DNA of 64,000 bases from Oscillatoriaceae cyanobacterium M7585_C2015_266 (GCA_015295835.1 DVEG01000010.1:82045-146044); one strand, 5' to 3'; counted from the stretch's first letter, positions 46,309 to 56,582 are shown. Notes: generated by a model not told the origin, from the letters alone. A program made the numbers and translations.

Positions 46309-47205
46309 TTAAAAGATAAATCCTAATCCCAGTAGTAAACCGCTCCAAAAATGGAGAGAAACGGCGATAAATTTACAATTGCTGACTTTTGCAGGTTGGT
46401 CGTGATAGCTGCCAACGTGACGACATAATTGAATAGCAAAGGGTAAACTGAGGAAAATTAGTAATGTCCAAAAAGGGAAAATACCGACTGCAGAAAAAAT
46501 GACGACGGGGGCGAAAATGCTGCCGCAAATCCAGGGAAGGAGTTGAGCGCCTCTGGCAGTGCCAAGACGAACGATGGGCGAGCGCTTGCCGGCTGCCAAA
46601 TCATCTGCTACTTGGTGGAAGTGGGAGCAAAAGAGAATTAAACTGGTGCTAATTCCTATAATAAAAGAAGCGGCAAGACAGGTAAGAGAGCTACTCCGAG
46701 TTTGACTGTAGTAAGCAGCGGCAAGCGCTAAAGGGCCAAAAGTAAAAAAACAGATAATTTCTCCCAATCCATAATATCCCAGACGAAAAGGAGGTCCCTG
46801 ATAACTATAGCCCAAAGCGCAGCAGAGTAAAACAATGCCAAAAACTGTGATGTCTTGCTGCCAAATGGCGATCGCAGCAATGCCGGCAATTCCCAAAACT
46901 AAAAACAAATTAGCAAGCCAGAAAATTAAAGATTTATTACCGGTTAAGTTGACGAGAGAATGGGCTTTATTGATATCGATGCCTGTTTCAGAGTCGAAAA
47001 CATCATTACTGAGATTCAACCAGGCAATAATAAAGATAGAAGAAATCAAAAACGTCGAAAATATGCCACTGTTGAAAGTTTTAGTTTCGCTGAAAGCAAC
47101 CGCGCTGCCCACCCAAATCGGAATAACAGCTACACTGTACATCGGGGGCTTGATGGCAGCTAGCCACAATTTCCTGTTTGAGTTTTTAAGTGTCTGAGTA
47201 GTCAT
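46309..47205 (-). CDS. menA: 1,4-Dihydroxy-2-naphthoate polyprenyl/phytyltransferase
   Basis: MenA attaches the phytyl chain to 1,4-dihydroxy-2-naphthoate to form the phylloquinone precursor in the membrane. The 298-residue UbiA-family protein has about eight membrane helices. The first Asp-rich motif is NDVFDSETGID near residue 68, and the second is FHQVADDLAAGKRSP near 195. The loop YQGPPFRLGYYGLGE near 130 is typical of MenA. It is divergent from menF, with about 305 bases between. Confidence 0.92.
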   Translation of the reverse strand: MTTQTLKNSNRKLWLAAIKPPMYSVAVIPIWVGSAVAFSETKTFNSGIFSTFLISSIFIIAWLNLSNDVFDSETGIDINKAHSLVNLTGNKSLIFWLANLFLVLGIAGIAAIAIWQQDITVFGIVLLCCALGYSYQGPPFRLGYYGLGEIICFFTFGPLALAAAYYSQTRSSSLTCLAASFIIGISTSLILFCSHFHQVADDLAAGKRSPIVRLGTARGAQLLPWICGSIFAPVVIFSAVGIFPFWTLLIFLSLPFAIQLCRHVGSYHDQPAKVSNCKFIAVSLHFWSGLLLGLGFIF

Positions 47206-47510
47206 TCGGCATCATTAATAAATGTTAGCGTGCCAAGTCAGAACTCGCGGAACTAAGTTACTGGGAAAGGGAGATAAGATATTATTCTACTGCCGCAAGC
47301 AGAAAAATTTTTGCTCCCCCTCCCCGAATTTGTCAGGGGACTATAATTGGCCCCTCGTCAGTTCTGGGAGCGATGGCAGTATTGAGCCATCTGCTTGATT
47401 CATTAAACAAAATCTCCACGCGCCGTATCTATTTTATGAGCATTGGTTCTCGCGCGCCTGAAAATCGCTACCCGTGCAGTGGTTAGATAGATAGGGAAGA
47501 GTTCTTTACT
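47206..47510. promoter_or_regulatory. Divergent control region between menA and menF
   Basis: The gap must hold promoters for both divergent men genes. A hairpin GATGGC/GCCATC with an 8-base loop lies near 47372-47391. GGGAAGAG stands nine bases before the menF GTG. I see no known operator. Confidence 0.45.
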
Positions 47511-48974
47511 GTGCCACTTCCGTCAGTCGTTGCTCTGGATATCTTGTTTTCCATGCCAGCCGTTCCGTCTCACGCCCATCTCTTGCAAGACTGCCAGCAG
47601 CTCTATGAGTTGCTCGTCGGCTGTCAGCAGTTGTCTATTGAAAAACACAGCACGCAAATAGTCAGTCTCTCCCTGGAAATTCCCCCAATCGATCCTCTGG
47701 CTGCTCTGGAGGTAATCGGATGTCGCTCGCAGCTATATTTTTATTTTGAGAAAGGCGGAAAATCAGAGGCTCTTGCTGCAGTCGGTGCCGCCCTGTCTTT
47801 CACTACTTTTGGCACAGGGCGATTCGCCCAAGTTCGCGATTTTATTCGCTCCTGTCAAAATCGCACCTTCTCTCTTGGTGCCCTGCACTTGCCTTTTGCT
47901 GGTCCTCACTTTTTCTGTAGTTTTACCTTTTTTCCCGATGTCGAGGCTTCAGAAAAAGATTTTCCTGCTGCTACTGTATTTTTGCCTCGTTGGCAAGTGG
48001 CACGTCGCAAAAATAGCTGTGTTTTAGTTGCTAATTTGGCCCTCGCCCCCGATACTAATCTCGAAACTCTCTCCCGTCATACCTGGCTACTGCTACAAAA
48101 ACTTAGTTTAGCTAATTATAGATTAACAGATGCAGCAGCTAACACCGAAAAAATTTATAAAAATTTTCTTTTAAATGACAGCGATAAATTCCAAACAGCC
48201 GTCCGCTCTGCTTTAGATTCAATTCAAGCAAATCACTATAAAAAAATAGTCTTGGCTAGTACTATTGACGCGCTTGCAGAAACTCGATTTCAGGTGATTC
48301 CCTCTTTACATAACTTACGCCGCCTACACCCAGACTGTTATATTTTCGGCACAGGCAATGGGAAAGGGAAAAACTTTATCGGTGCTAGTCCAGAACGTTT
48401 GGTACACATTCATAACCAAGTGTTAGTTACAGATGCTCTCGCTGGTAGCGCTCCCCGGGGTAAAACAGCAGCAGAAGATAAGGAAATAGGCGAACGTTTA
48501 CTGAAAGATGAAAAAGAAAGACACGAACATCAGATCGTAATAGATTTCATTGTCGAGCGACTCTCCCACCTCGGTTTAGTTCCTCAACTCTCCCTACCAG
48601 CACGGCTGCTGAAACTTTCTAATATCCAACATTTGTGGACTCCGATCATTGCACAAGTGCCTACTGATGTTTCGATTTTAGAAATTGTCGCCGAACTTCA
48701 CCCTACCCCAGCTGTTGCCGGCTTTCCTAGAGAAATTTCTTGTCAGGAAATTCGCCGCTATGAAACTTTTGATCGCGGACTTTATGCCGCTCCCCTCGGT
48801 TGGATTGATCGGTTTGGTAATGGTGAATTTATCGTCGGTATCCGCTCGGCTACTATAGAAGGCGAGCGCGCTCGACTTTATGCTGGTGCTGGTATTGTTG
48901 AGGGTTCTATTCCTGAAAAAGAATTGGCAGAAGTTAAACTGAAACTGCAAGCTCTTTTGAAGGCTTTAGTTTAA
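47511..48974 (+). CDS. menF: Isochorismate synthase
   Basis: MenF converts chorismate to isochorismate, the first committed step of the phylloquinone pathway. The 487-residue chorismate-binding enzyme shows KIVLASTIDAL near residue 245 and FIGASPERLVHI near 287. The metal and substrate sites are in TDALAGSAPRGKTAAEDKE near 305, and later blocks include HPTPAVAGFPRE near 402 and DRGLYAAPLGWIDRFGNGEF. The N-terminal part is more variable, as usual. I keep the GTG with GGGAAGAG upstream; an ATG 14 codons in is an alternative. menD follows after 26 bases and is likely cotranscribed. Confidence 0.93.
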   Translation: MPLPSVVALDILFSMPAVPSHAHLLQDCQQLYELLVGCQQLSIEKHSTQIVSLSLEIPPIDPLAALEVIGCRSQLYFYFEKGGKSEALAAVGAALSFTTFGTGRFAQVRDFIRSCQNRTFSLGALHLPFAGPHFFCSFTFFPDVEASEKDFPAATVFLPRWQVARRKNSCVLVANLALAPDTNLETLSRHTWLLLQKLSLANYRLTDAAANTEKIYKNFLLNDSDKFQTAVRSALDSIQANHYKKIVLASTIDALAETRFQVIPSLHNLRRLHPDCYIFGTGNGKGKNFIGASPERLVHIHNQVLVTDALAGSAPRGKTAAEDKEIGERLLKDEKERHEHQIVIDFIVERLSHLGLVPQLSLPARLLKLSNIQHLWTPIIAQVPTDVSILEIVAELHPTPAVAGFPREISCQEIRRYETFDRGLYAAPLGWIDRFGNGEFIVGIRSATIEGERARLYAGAGIVEGSIPEKELAEVKLKLQALLKALV

Positions 48975-49000
48975 AATGAATCTGTTGTATTTTACTATCA

Positions 49001-50752
49001 ATGATTGATTTTCGCAATACTAATACTGTCTGGGCTTCTATTTTAGTTGAGACTTTCTATCGTCTCGGTTTGAGGTCTGCTATTATTTCTCCAGGCTCGC
49101 GCTCGACGCCAATTGCGATCGCTTTTGCCAACCACCCCCACATTGAAGCTATTCCCGTACTCGATGAGCGCTCGGCAAGTTTTTTTGCTTTGGGAATTGC
49201 TAAACAAAAGGCAAAACCTGTTGTAGTTGTTTGTACTTCAGGAACCGCTGGCGCTAATTTCTATCCAGCAGTTATTGAAGCACGAGAAAGTCGTGTGCCA
49301 CTGTTGCTACTCACTGGCGATCGCCCCCCAGAATTACGCGATTGTCATTCCGGACAAACTATTGATCAGGTGAAATTATACAGTCACTATCCTAATTGGC
49401 AAGTCGAATTAGCTGTTCCCTGTTTAGAAATCTCTATGCTGCGTTATTTGCGGCAAACTATTATTCAGGCATGGAAACGCTCTCTTTTCCCCGTTCCCGG
49501 TGCCGTACATATAAATATTCCTTTTCGCGATCCCCTTCCTCCCCTGCCACAACCAGAAACGTCAACTATAGCAGTCAATTTTCAAATAGATGATTTTTTT
49601 TCAGGAATTGATTCAGCAAGTTTTGAAATTACTGCAAATCAAGGACTAAATTCTTTATTCCCACTCAAGCCTGGTCAAAAAGGAATTATTATTGCTGGTG
49701 TTGCTCAACCAAAAGAACCTAAAAAATATTGCCAGGCGATCGCTTTTCTTTCTAAATCTCTTGGTTGGCCTGTTTTAGCTGATGGCTTGACTCCAGTCAG
49801 AAATTATGCTTCTCTTAACCCTTATTTAATTTCTACTTATGATCTTATCTTGCGGAATCCGCAACTAGCCCAGAAATTAGCCCCAGAAATAGTAATTCAA
49901 ATTGGCGATTTGCCAACCAGTAAAGAACTGCGCAACTGGTTAGAAATAACTCAGCCGCGCTGCTGGGTAATTGATAAAAGTTACCATAATCTCGATCCAC
50001 TGCACGGAAAAACTACTCATTTGCATTTCGCCATCGAATCTTTATCAGTAGAGGAGGCGAGCGCTCCTGTACAAACTGAATATCTTCAACTCTGGATTCA
50101 AACAGAAACTAAAGTCAGAAAAGCAATTGATCAAACTTTTGCTGCCATAGAATACCTTATCGAACCAAAAGCTGCTTGGTTACTTTCTCATGTTCTTCCA
50201 CCGGAGACACCAATATTTATTGCTAATAGTATGCCCGTGCGAGATGTAGAATTTTTTTGGACTCCTAGTGATTCTCGCGTGCGACCTTTTTTTAATCGGG
50301 GAGCTAATGGTATTGACGGCACCTTATCTACCGCGCTTGGTATCGCCCACCGCAATCAAAGCAGCGTTATGTTAACAGGAGATTTAGCTTTATTGCACGA
50401 TACCAATGGTTTTTTATTAAGAAATAAATTTGTCGGTCATCTGACAATTATTTTAATAAACAATAACGGCGGAGGAATTTTTGAAATGCTACCTGTTTCT
50501 AAATTTGAGCCGCCGTTTGAAGAATTTTTTGCTACTCCCCAGAATATTGATTTTGCACAATTGTGCAAGACTTACGGCGTAGAACATAAGTTGATTGATT
50601 CTTGGAAACATTTGGCAGAGCTATTAAATCCACTTCCCACCACAGGCATCCGCGTTTTGGAATTGCAAACTAATCGAAAAGTAGATGCTCGTTGGCGGCA
50701 AGAATATTTAGCAAAATTCGCCAGCGAAGAAAATGAGAATTGCCGGGATTGA
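49001..50752 (+). CDS. menD: SEPHCHC synthase (thiamine-diphosphate enzyme)
   Basis: MenD joins isochorismate and 2-oxoglutarate. The 583-residue ThDP enzyme has the N-terminal family block IISPGSRSTPIAIAF near residue 28, with DERSASFFALG. A second block is VVVCTSGTAGANFYPAVIEA, and the ThDP/Mg2+ motif GDLALLHDTNGF to LINNNGGGIFEMLP lies near 460-500. The last 80 residues are a normal end. It follows menF by 26 bases on the same strand, forming a menF-menD unit. Confidence 0.95.
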   Translation: MIDFRNTNTVWASILVETFYRLGLRSAIISPGSRSTPIAIAFANHPHIEAIPVLDERSASFFALGIAKQKAKPVVVVCTSGTAGANFYPAVIEARESRVPLLLLTGDRPPELRDCHSGQTIDQVKLYSHYPNWQVELAVPCLEISMLRYLRQTIIQAWKRSLFPVPGAVHINIPFRDPLPPLPQPETSTIAVNFQIDDFFSGIDSASFEITANQGLNSLFPLKPGQKGIIIAGVAQPKEPKKYCQAIAFLSKSLGWPVLADGLTPVRNYASLNPYLISTYDLILRNPQLAQKLAPEIVIQIGDLPTSKELRNWLEITQPRCWVIDKSYHNLDPLHGKTTHLHFAIESLSVEEASAPVQTEYLQLWIQTETKVRKAIDQTFAAIEYLIEPKAAWLLSHVLPPETPIFIANSMPVRDVEFFWTPSDSRVRPFFNRGANGIDGTLSTALGIAHRNQSSVMLTGDLALLHDTNGFLLRNKFVGHLTIILINNNGGGIFEMLPVSKFEPPFEEFFATPQNIDFAQLCKTYGVEHKLIDSWKHLAELLNPLPTTGIRVLELQTNRKVDARWRQEYLAKFASEENENCRD

Positions 50753-50861
50753 CTACAGGCTCACATGGGAAAGTTTCCACGATCATAAAAATTTGTAGTT
50801 TTTGCTACATAAACACTTGAAATATTCCATAAAGTATAGGAATGTGGTGAGGAGATAAAAA

Positions 50862-52532
50862 ATGTCTAAAGTAACCAGGATTTTGTGGCTGAGCAGTTCA
50901 GCAATCCTAGGTGCATCTTTTTTAGAGCCAGCAGTGGCAACTGCAGTTGAAATTCCATCCGCACAATATATAACGCCAGTAGCAATCGAGACTAGTATCG
51001 ATCCGCTTACAACTGAAAGTTACCAAAACGATGCTATAGAGCAAGTAACCTCCGTCGAGCAATTGTCTGACGTGCGCCCCACAGATTGGGCGTATCAAGC
51101 TCTGCAAAATCTTGTCGAGCGCTATCGCTGTATTGCCGGTTATCCCGACGGCACTTTCCGAGGCAATCGCGCCATGACGCGCTACGAGTTTGCCGCTGGG
51201 TTAAATGCCTGTTTGGAGTCAATCACTCAATTGATTGGCAATGTCAATGTCTCCGGCTTAGCGACGCGAGAAGATTTGGAAACTCTGCGACGGCTGATGG
51301 AGCAATTCTCAGTAGAATTAGCCACCTTACGCGGGCGAGTGGATTCCCTAGAAGCGCGCACGGCAGAATTAGAAGCGAATCAGTTTTCTACCACGACTAA
51401 ATTGTCTGGTGAAGCGATTTTCACCGCCACAGACGTGATTGGAAAGGGAAGTGAAAATACACCCGTCTTGCAGCAAAGGATTCGTCTTTTCCTTAATACT
51501 AGCTTTACCGGAGAAGACTTGCTCGTCACACGTCTGCAAATGGGCAATAGTCAGCGTTTGTTGACAACGAGCAACAATAAAGGTTTAGACTTTGGCGCGC
51601 CCACCAGTGAAGGGTTTCAGACTTATCAAGTTTTTGGAAATACCGAAAATAATGTTGTCCTCGATTGGCTGTCGTATAGCTTCCCAATCGGGAGCAAACT
51701 GCGAGTAACTCTTGAGGCAACTGGTGGGGTGTTTGATGACTTTACCCCTACTCTCAATCCCTTTTTTGAAAGTTATGATGGGGGAAATGGCTCTCTCAGT
51801 ACTTTTGCTCAGCGCAATCCAATTTATCGCTTAGGGGGAGGGCAAGGAATTGGATTGAGTTATAAACCAAGCTCTCGCTGGGAATTTACGGCGGGTTATT
51901 TGGCTTCTGAAGGTGCTATCCCTAATCAAAGCGATGGTTTTTTCAATGGCGATTATTCGGCTTTGGGGCAAATTACTTGGACTCCTAGCGAGCGCTTTGG
52001 TATGGCTGTCACCTACAATCGCGCTTATTTCGGCTCTAATCGTTTCGGATTTGATAACGGTGGCGGTAATCTCGCAACCGGCAATTTCGCTTTTGCGGGA
52101 ACTGCGCTCGCTAATGCTGTAGGTGGCGGAGAATCAGTAACCAGCAATTCTGTAGGCTTGCAAATGACGTGGCGTGTCAGCCCTCGGTTTAACCTTAGTG
52201 GCTGGGTTGGTTACACCCGCGTCTATCTGCGTGATACTGATGCTAAAGGCGATATTTGGAATGGTGCACTCGCTCTGGCTTTCCCCGACTTAGGAAAAAA
52301 AGGTAACCTGGGCGGCTTATTAGTAGGCGTAGAACCTTATTTGACTAATTTGGAAGGGCAAAACGATCTGTTTGAAAAAGATTTGCCTTTGCACGTAGAA
52401 GCATTCTACAAATATCAGTTAACTGACAATATCTCGGTGACGCCTGGGTTGATTTGGCTGACTGCTCCCAACCAAGATGCCGATAATCAAGATATCTTGA
52501 TTGGCACTATTAGAACAACTTTTAATTTCTGA
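50862..52532 (+). CDS. SLH-domain outer-membrane porin (iron uptake porin type)
   Basis: The 556-residue protein has a Sec signal peptide (about residues 1-27, WLSSSAILGASFLEPAVA). One SLH domain spans about 70-125 (VRPTDWAYQALQNLVERYRC, GYPDGTFRGNRAMTRYEFA), which anchors it to the wall. A short coiled coil follows near 140-185, and then an OprB-like beta barrel ending in a typical C-terminal Phe (TIRTTFNF). This is the abundant cyanobacterial porin group linked to iron and small-solute uptake; the substrate is inferred from the family. GAGGAG seven bases before the ATG is strong. It is convergent with the GH2-like gene. Confidence 0.93.
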   Translation: MSKVTRILWLSSSAILGASFLEPAVATAVEIPSAQYITPVAIETSIDPLTTESYQNDAIEQVTSVEQLSDVRPTDWAYQALQNLVERYRCIAGYPDGTFRGNRAMTRYEFAAGLNACLESITQLIGNVNVSGLATREDLETLRRLMEQFSVELATLRGRVDSLEARTAELEANQFSTTTKLSGEAIFTATDVIGKGSENTPVLQQRIRLFLNTSFTGEDLLVTRLQMGNSQRLLTTSNNKGLDFGAPTSEGFQTYQVFGNTENNVVLDWLSYSFPIGSKLRVTLEATGGVFDDFTPTLNPFFESYDGGNGSLSTFAQRNPIYRLGGGQGIGLSYKPSSRWEFTAGYLASEGAIPNQSDGFFNGDYSALGQITWTPSERFGMAVTYNRAYFGSNRFGFDNGGGNLATGNFAFAGTALANAVGGGESVTSNSVGLQMTWRVSPRFNLSGWVGYTRVYLRDTDAKGDIWNGALALAFPDLGKKGNLGGLLVGVEPYLTNLEGQNDLFEKDLPLHVEAFYKYQLTDNISVTPGLIWLTAPNQDADNQDILIGTIRTTFNF

Positions 52533-52562
52533 GCCAGAGCGAGCGCTTCTTTCCAGCAAGCA

Positions 52563-52578
52563 GGGAGCAAAAGCTCCC
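52563..52578. terminator. Hairpin between convergent genes
   Basis: GGGAGC / GCTCCC with an AAAA loop lies between the porin stop and the GH2-like stop, touching the latter. It could serve as a weak bidirectional terminator; no T-run follows on either strand. Confidence 0.35.
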
Positions 52579-55500
52579 TACCAGCGGTAATACCGATAAG
52601 GATCATCACCGAGCTCAAAATCGCTCTTGAAATCGGGGTGATAGAAACTCTCGGAATGCTTCCCCTTATCGGCATTAGCAATAGCCTCAAAAAACAACGA
52701 ATCTGCTTTAAAACTTGCTCCCATATTAGCAAGAATCTGAGCGATAGCGCGGGTATGTCGCCAACGCGTCAACCGCAGATAAGTTTTCTCATCCGCATTT
52801 AATATATTAGGATCAATCTGAGAAAAAATCGCCACACCTTTACCCAAAACGACACGACTGAGTAACCCATTAGCTGCTTTTTCTCCGCCAGCTTCTAATA
52901 TCCAGGCATCGTAGTAAGAGCGCGCTCGCAAGTCAGAAGCACTAATTCCGCGAGTTTCTGCCCACTTCGGAACATTTATGGAGCCGCCGAAATTTTTTAC
53001 AAACCGCCCTCGCATTCCCAAAACCCCTGTTGTTGTATATTGGGGCATAAAAAACACCTTTCCACCCGCACTGATATAGTTTCGTAATGTTTCTTCTTTG
53101 ATATTTGCCCCCGCTCCAATAATTACCAGCCCCGCGTCATTTTCTAAAGTATCTGAGCGTTGATAAATCAATCCCATTGCATCCAGTTGTGCAGCATTTG
53201 CATCACTCCCTATCAAAATTACTTTTTCTGTTTTTGGAGATAGGGGTGCTGTTAATGCATAGTCAATTATTTGCTTAGCTATTTTTGCTGCTGCCGGTTC
53301 GACAGTATAATAATCTTCTAAATCTAATGTATTTAAAATTAGCCGCCCTTTCCCGTAATCAAGTTCCATCAGTGGCGAATAGGCTAAATCGAATTCTGAT
53401 TCTAAAATTGCTCGCCATCCGCTAAGGTGTGGTTTTTCTATCGCAGCACTGCTGAGAGCACCACGATTGCCCCAGTGCCACCCATACCAAGGAGAGCCGT
53501 GAGGGCTTAGTTTTACGCCGCCATTAAGAGTATTTGGATAAGCTACGACGAGGGTACTTTCTCCTCGCCAATCCCGTAAATCTATTTCGTCTAATCCTTT
53601 GAGGGCGGGGTGAGTTTCGTCAATAGGAAAAACGCGACGGCTGAGGTGGGGGGCGACACGGAAACCTAGGGTATTACGTATCCATTCAGGATTTTGGGCA
53701 AAAATAATTGCCCTGCCGCCGTTGCGGATGAAAGTTTCTAAGTTTCCGGGTAATTTTTGTTTGTTAGAGAGGGCTTCGCGAGCAATTGCTATTAAAGAAG
53801 GTGTTTGTGAGCCATCCCACGGCACCACTGAATAACCCAATTGTTTTAGCATTGCGGTTGTTTTGCCAGTGGTGTCAAATACAGCTATATTTTTTTCGCT
53901 TTTTTGCGAAATAGATTCTTGGGGTAATTTAAACACTCGGAAAGGAAAGCGATCGCGATGTTTTTTACTGCCAATTCTTGCCTCTAAAATAATCTCTCCA
54001 TCTACCTTCTCCGAAGTAATATTTTTCGGTAAATTCACTTCTATCGGAAAAAACAGCGTTTCTGCCGTTTCGATACTTCCTACTTTTTTCCCGCTCCCTA
54101 CATGCGAGCCGCTGACTAATACTTTCCATTCAAAATCAAACGGCTGTTTTTGTCTTGTATCGTTAATCAATACGACTTGCTTTTGTAATTTTTCTCCTGT
54201 ATAATAATTATGGTCTTTTGCTGTAAATGCTGTCTTTGAACCTGCTAAATATGCTAGCGTTGGGCTATTATTTTCCATCAGAGCAATACCAGCAGGCTGA
54301 ATAATATTTCCTTCTAGTTGGAAATTATACCATAGAGATTTTCGTACTTTTTGCACATAAGGACCTCGTCGTCCCTTCTGAAAAGGGCCAATATTTACCA
54401 TTTCTTTACCTGCCTCGGAAGCTTGCCAACCGTAGGCATTTTGCCAGGGAATCATCCCGCCCGTTATGCCGAATGTTCGCCAACTGCGCCAAGTATTTGT
54501 AATAAACAATTGTTGCAATTTTTGGAAACCAGGTGAAAAATCTATTACACTCTGATTGTGCCAACTTTTATATTTTTGTTCTTTGATAAAAAACTCGCGT
54601 ATTTTCTGACGGTATTCGGGAGTTTCTAACTGGTAAGCTTCTTTTCCTAGGTAAATAGCGTTATATTCAGTCACCAGTGGTTCGCTAGCGATCGCATTTC
54701 TAAACCCATTGCGACCCCGCATCATTGTAGCGCTAAAAGGCGTACCGAACTCTACCACCATATAAGGCATATCGCCGTAATGAACCCAGTGAGAAAGCCA
54801 TTCCTCTCGTTCTTGCAGGGGGATAATATTCAGATAAGAATTCAGAGCATAAACATCGCCTACTGCAGCTCCTTGGTGAACCATCACCGGGCGTGTCGGG
54901 TCATATTTTTTGATAATAGAAACAACCGCCTCGCCGATAGGAAATAGTTGTTGCCAGCGTTTGTCATTATCAGCGCCGAGGGTTCCTTCTACCTTTTTCT
55001 TGCCGATTCTGAGTGGATTTTGGTCATCGCCGTGACCGAATAAATTAGGGCTATTTGCCCACATAAGAATCGAGGGGTGATTGCGGTAGCGGCGTAAATC
55101 TGCTACCATTTTTTCTTGCCAGCGATTGCGGATTAATTCATCTTTCCACTTGCCGGTTATATATAGGTGAGTCATACTCAGGGCAGGCGCCATGATGGGA
55201 AAGCCCTTGAGATCGGCGCGCTCAGCAAAAAGTTCTCGGAAATGCCATCGACCCCGCTCGTCGTGATTCCAGGGCCAAAGTTCGGCGATATTGAAGCCTG
55301 CCCAACAATAACTATCGAGGAGGCGATCGATAACTTCGGGTACGCCGACACCCCATCCCCGCCATTCATCATCATGGAGGAGGGGGCGAAAGCGAATTTC
55401 CTTACCGTTTAAGTAGAATTTGCGCCCTTCAATCCAGAATTCGCGGAAGCCAAATCGTTGATCATATTCATCGTCAATGCCACTTCCCTGCACCGAGAGT

Positions 55501-56444
55501 CGTAGCCAGTACAAGTTAGGCGTTCCCACATCCCACAATCTGGGATTTGGCCAATCCCAGGCCACTTGCACTACTTGATTTGGGCGGGCTGCAACATTGG
55601 CGGTAGCCGTGAATTGCCGCTCTACATTGCCTTTTTCGTCAAACATTTTGGCGACGATATTCACTTGCCCCGCTTGGGTAACATTGCTCAGTTCTATATC
55701 TAATTTGATTTGTTTTTGCCGTGTTGAAGTTTGCACGAACACATCGCTGACGTGGGCGCCGACAGGGCGAGCTAATAGGCGTACTTCGCCAATCAATCCC
55801 CTGGAGTTTAGTTGCGCTTCAGTGGTATAAATTTCAGTCGGCCCCATGAGTACGCTTGTTTCTTTCTCGTCGGCGGCGGCAACGACTAATAAGCTAATAT
55901 TGGCAGTAGAACCGGGTTTAACTGCTTTAGTAATATCAACAGCGCCGTAAGGCCAATTTATCTGGCCGCAGTTGATGCCGTTGACGTATACGAGCGCGTC
56001 GGTACTGATGCGGCTAATGTCTAATATAATTGCTCGCCCTGCCCAATTAGCTGGAATATCGATACTGCGCTGATACCAAGCTTTTGATAGAGTTTTGCCT
56101 TCGAAATTTTCCCACTCGCTGCTTGTTGAGCGTTTTATCAATCCAGGGAAAGAGTTATGATTTTCCCGCTGCCAGTCTCCGGGCACCCAAATAGAACCCC
56201 AGCCGTTTTTAGGTGGTTCTTGCTGTGAAGAACCCACCGCTGGGATAAATTGCCAAGTTCCGTTTAAGTAAATTTCGTCGCGTTTACTGTTGGGGATTTT
56301 GCCTATAGCCAAAACTGGCTCGCTACTTGTTTTTGTTTGTGGACAGTTAGTCTGGCTACTTTCTGGCCTAGTGCTGCTGAATAATCCGCTGATTGTCAAG
56401 GTGAGAAAAAATATTGTCAGCAGCTTTGCCACTCTAGAATACAC
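52578..56444 (-). CDS. Large secreted GH2-like (beta-galactosidase/glucuronidase superfamily) protein
   Basis: A 1288-residue protein with an N-terminal Sec signal (about 1-25, KLLTIFFLTLTISGLF). The GH2 sugar-binding jelly roll is near 50-205 (WQFIPAVG, WYQRSIDIPANWAGRAIILDISR). An Ig-like GH2 domain lies near 215-315 and the TIM barrel near 320-600 (FGFREFWIEGRKFYLNGKEI, NHPSILMWANSPN). In GH2 enzymes the acid/base Glu follows an Asn at the position where ANSPN stands here, so it seems absent. A Glu in PYMVVEFGTPFS matches the nucleophile. After residue 830 come two ThuA/GATase-like folds (GGRAIIFAQNPEWIRNTLG; GKVFFMPQYTTTGVL). Probably periplasmic or extracellular; catalytic activity doubtful. 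Confidence 0.8.
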   Translation of the reverse strand: MYSRVAKLLTIFFLTLTISGLFSSTRPESSQTNCPQTKTSSEPVLAIGKIPNSKRDEIYLNGTWQFIPAVGSSQQEPPKNGWGSIWVPGDWQRENHNSFPGLIKRSTSSEWENFEGKTLSKAWYQRSIDIPANWAGRAIILDISRISTDALVYVNGINCGQINWPYGAVDITKAVKPGSTANISLLVVAAADEKETSVLMGPTEIYTTEAQLNSRGLIGEVRLLARPVGAHVSDVFVQTSTRQKQIKLDIELSNVTQAGQVNIVAKMFDEKGNVERQFTATANVAARPNQVVQVAWDWPNPRLWDVGTPNLYWLRLSVQGSGIDDEYDQRFGFREFWIEGRKFYLNGKEIRFRPLLHDDEWRGWGVGVPEVIDRLLDSYCWAGFNIAELWPWNHDERGRWHFRELFAERADLKGFPIMAPALSMTHLYITGKWKDELIRNRWQEKMVADLRRYRNHPSILMWANSPNLFGHGDDQNPLRIGKKKVEGTLGADNDKRWQQLFPIGEAVVSIIKKYDPTRPVMVHQGAAVGDVYALNSYLNIIPLQEREEWLSHWVHYGDMPYMVVEFGTPFSATMMRGRNGFRNAIASEPLVTEYNAIYLGKEAYQLETPEYRQKIREFFIKEQKYKSWHNQSVIDFSPGFQKLQQLFITNTWRSWRTFGITGGMIPWQNAYGWQASEAGKEMVNIGPFQKGRRGPYVQKVRKSLWYNFQLEGNIIQPAGIALMENNSPTLAYLAGSKTAFTAKDHNYYTGEKLQKQVVLINDTRQKQPFDFEWKVLVSGSHVGSGKKVGSIETAETLFFPIEVNLPKNITSEKVDGEIILEARIGSKKHRDRFPFRVFKLPQESISQKSEKNIAVFDTTGKTTAMLKQLGYSVVPWDGSQTPSLIAIAREALSNKQKLPGNLETFIRNGGRAIIFAQNPEWIRNTLGFRVAPHLSRRVFPIDETHPALKGLDEIDLRDWRGESTLVVAYPNTLNGGVKLSPHGSPWYGWHWGNRGALSSAAIEKPHLSGWRAILESEFDLAYSPLMELDYGKGRLILNTLDLEDYYTVEPAAAKIAKQIIDYALTAPLSPKTEKVILIGSDANAAQLDAMGLIYQRSDTLENDAGLVIIGAGANIKEETLRNYISAGGKVFFMPQYTTTGVLGMRGRFVKNFGGSINVPKWAETRGISASDLRARSYYDAWILEAGGEKAANGLLSRVVLGKGVAIFSQIDPNILNADEKTYLRLTRWRHTRAIAQILANMGASFKADSLFFEAIANADKGKHSESFYHPDFKSDFELGDDPYRYYRW

Positions 56445-56582
56445 GCCAAAAATCCCTATACTTTTCCAAAGTTGGCAAATATACTTTTACTTTGATTTTC
56501 GATTATAATCTATCTTCGGGGTGCGCTTTGACGATTGCGCCCCCAAACAAATTGCCAACTACAAACTAACTAGGAAACAAAG

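Noticed and set aside
46139..46348. Small minus-strand frame between menC and menA
   Set aside because: It runs through a palindrome and the menA end and has no start signal.
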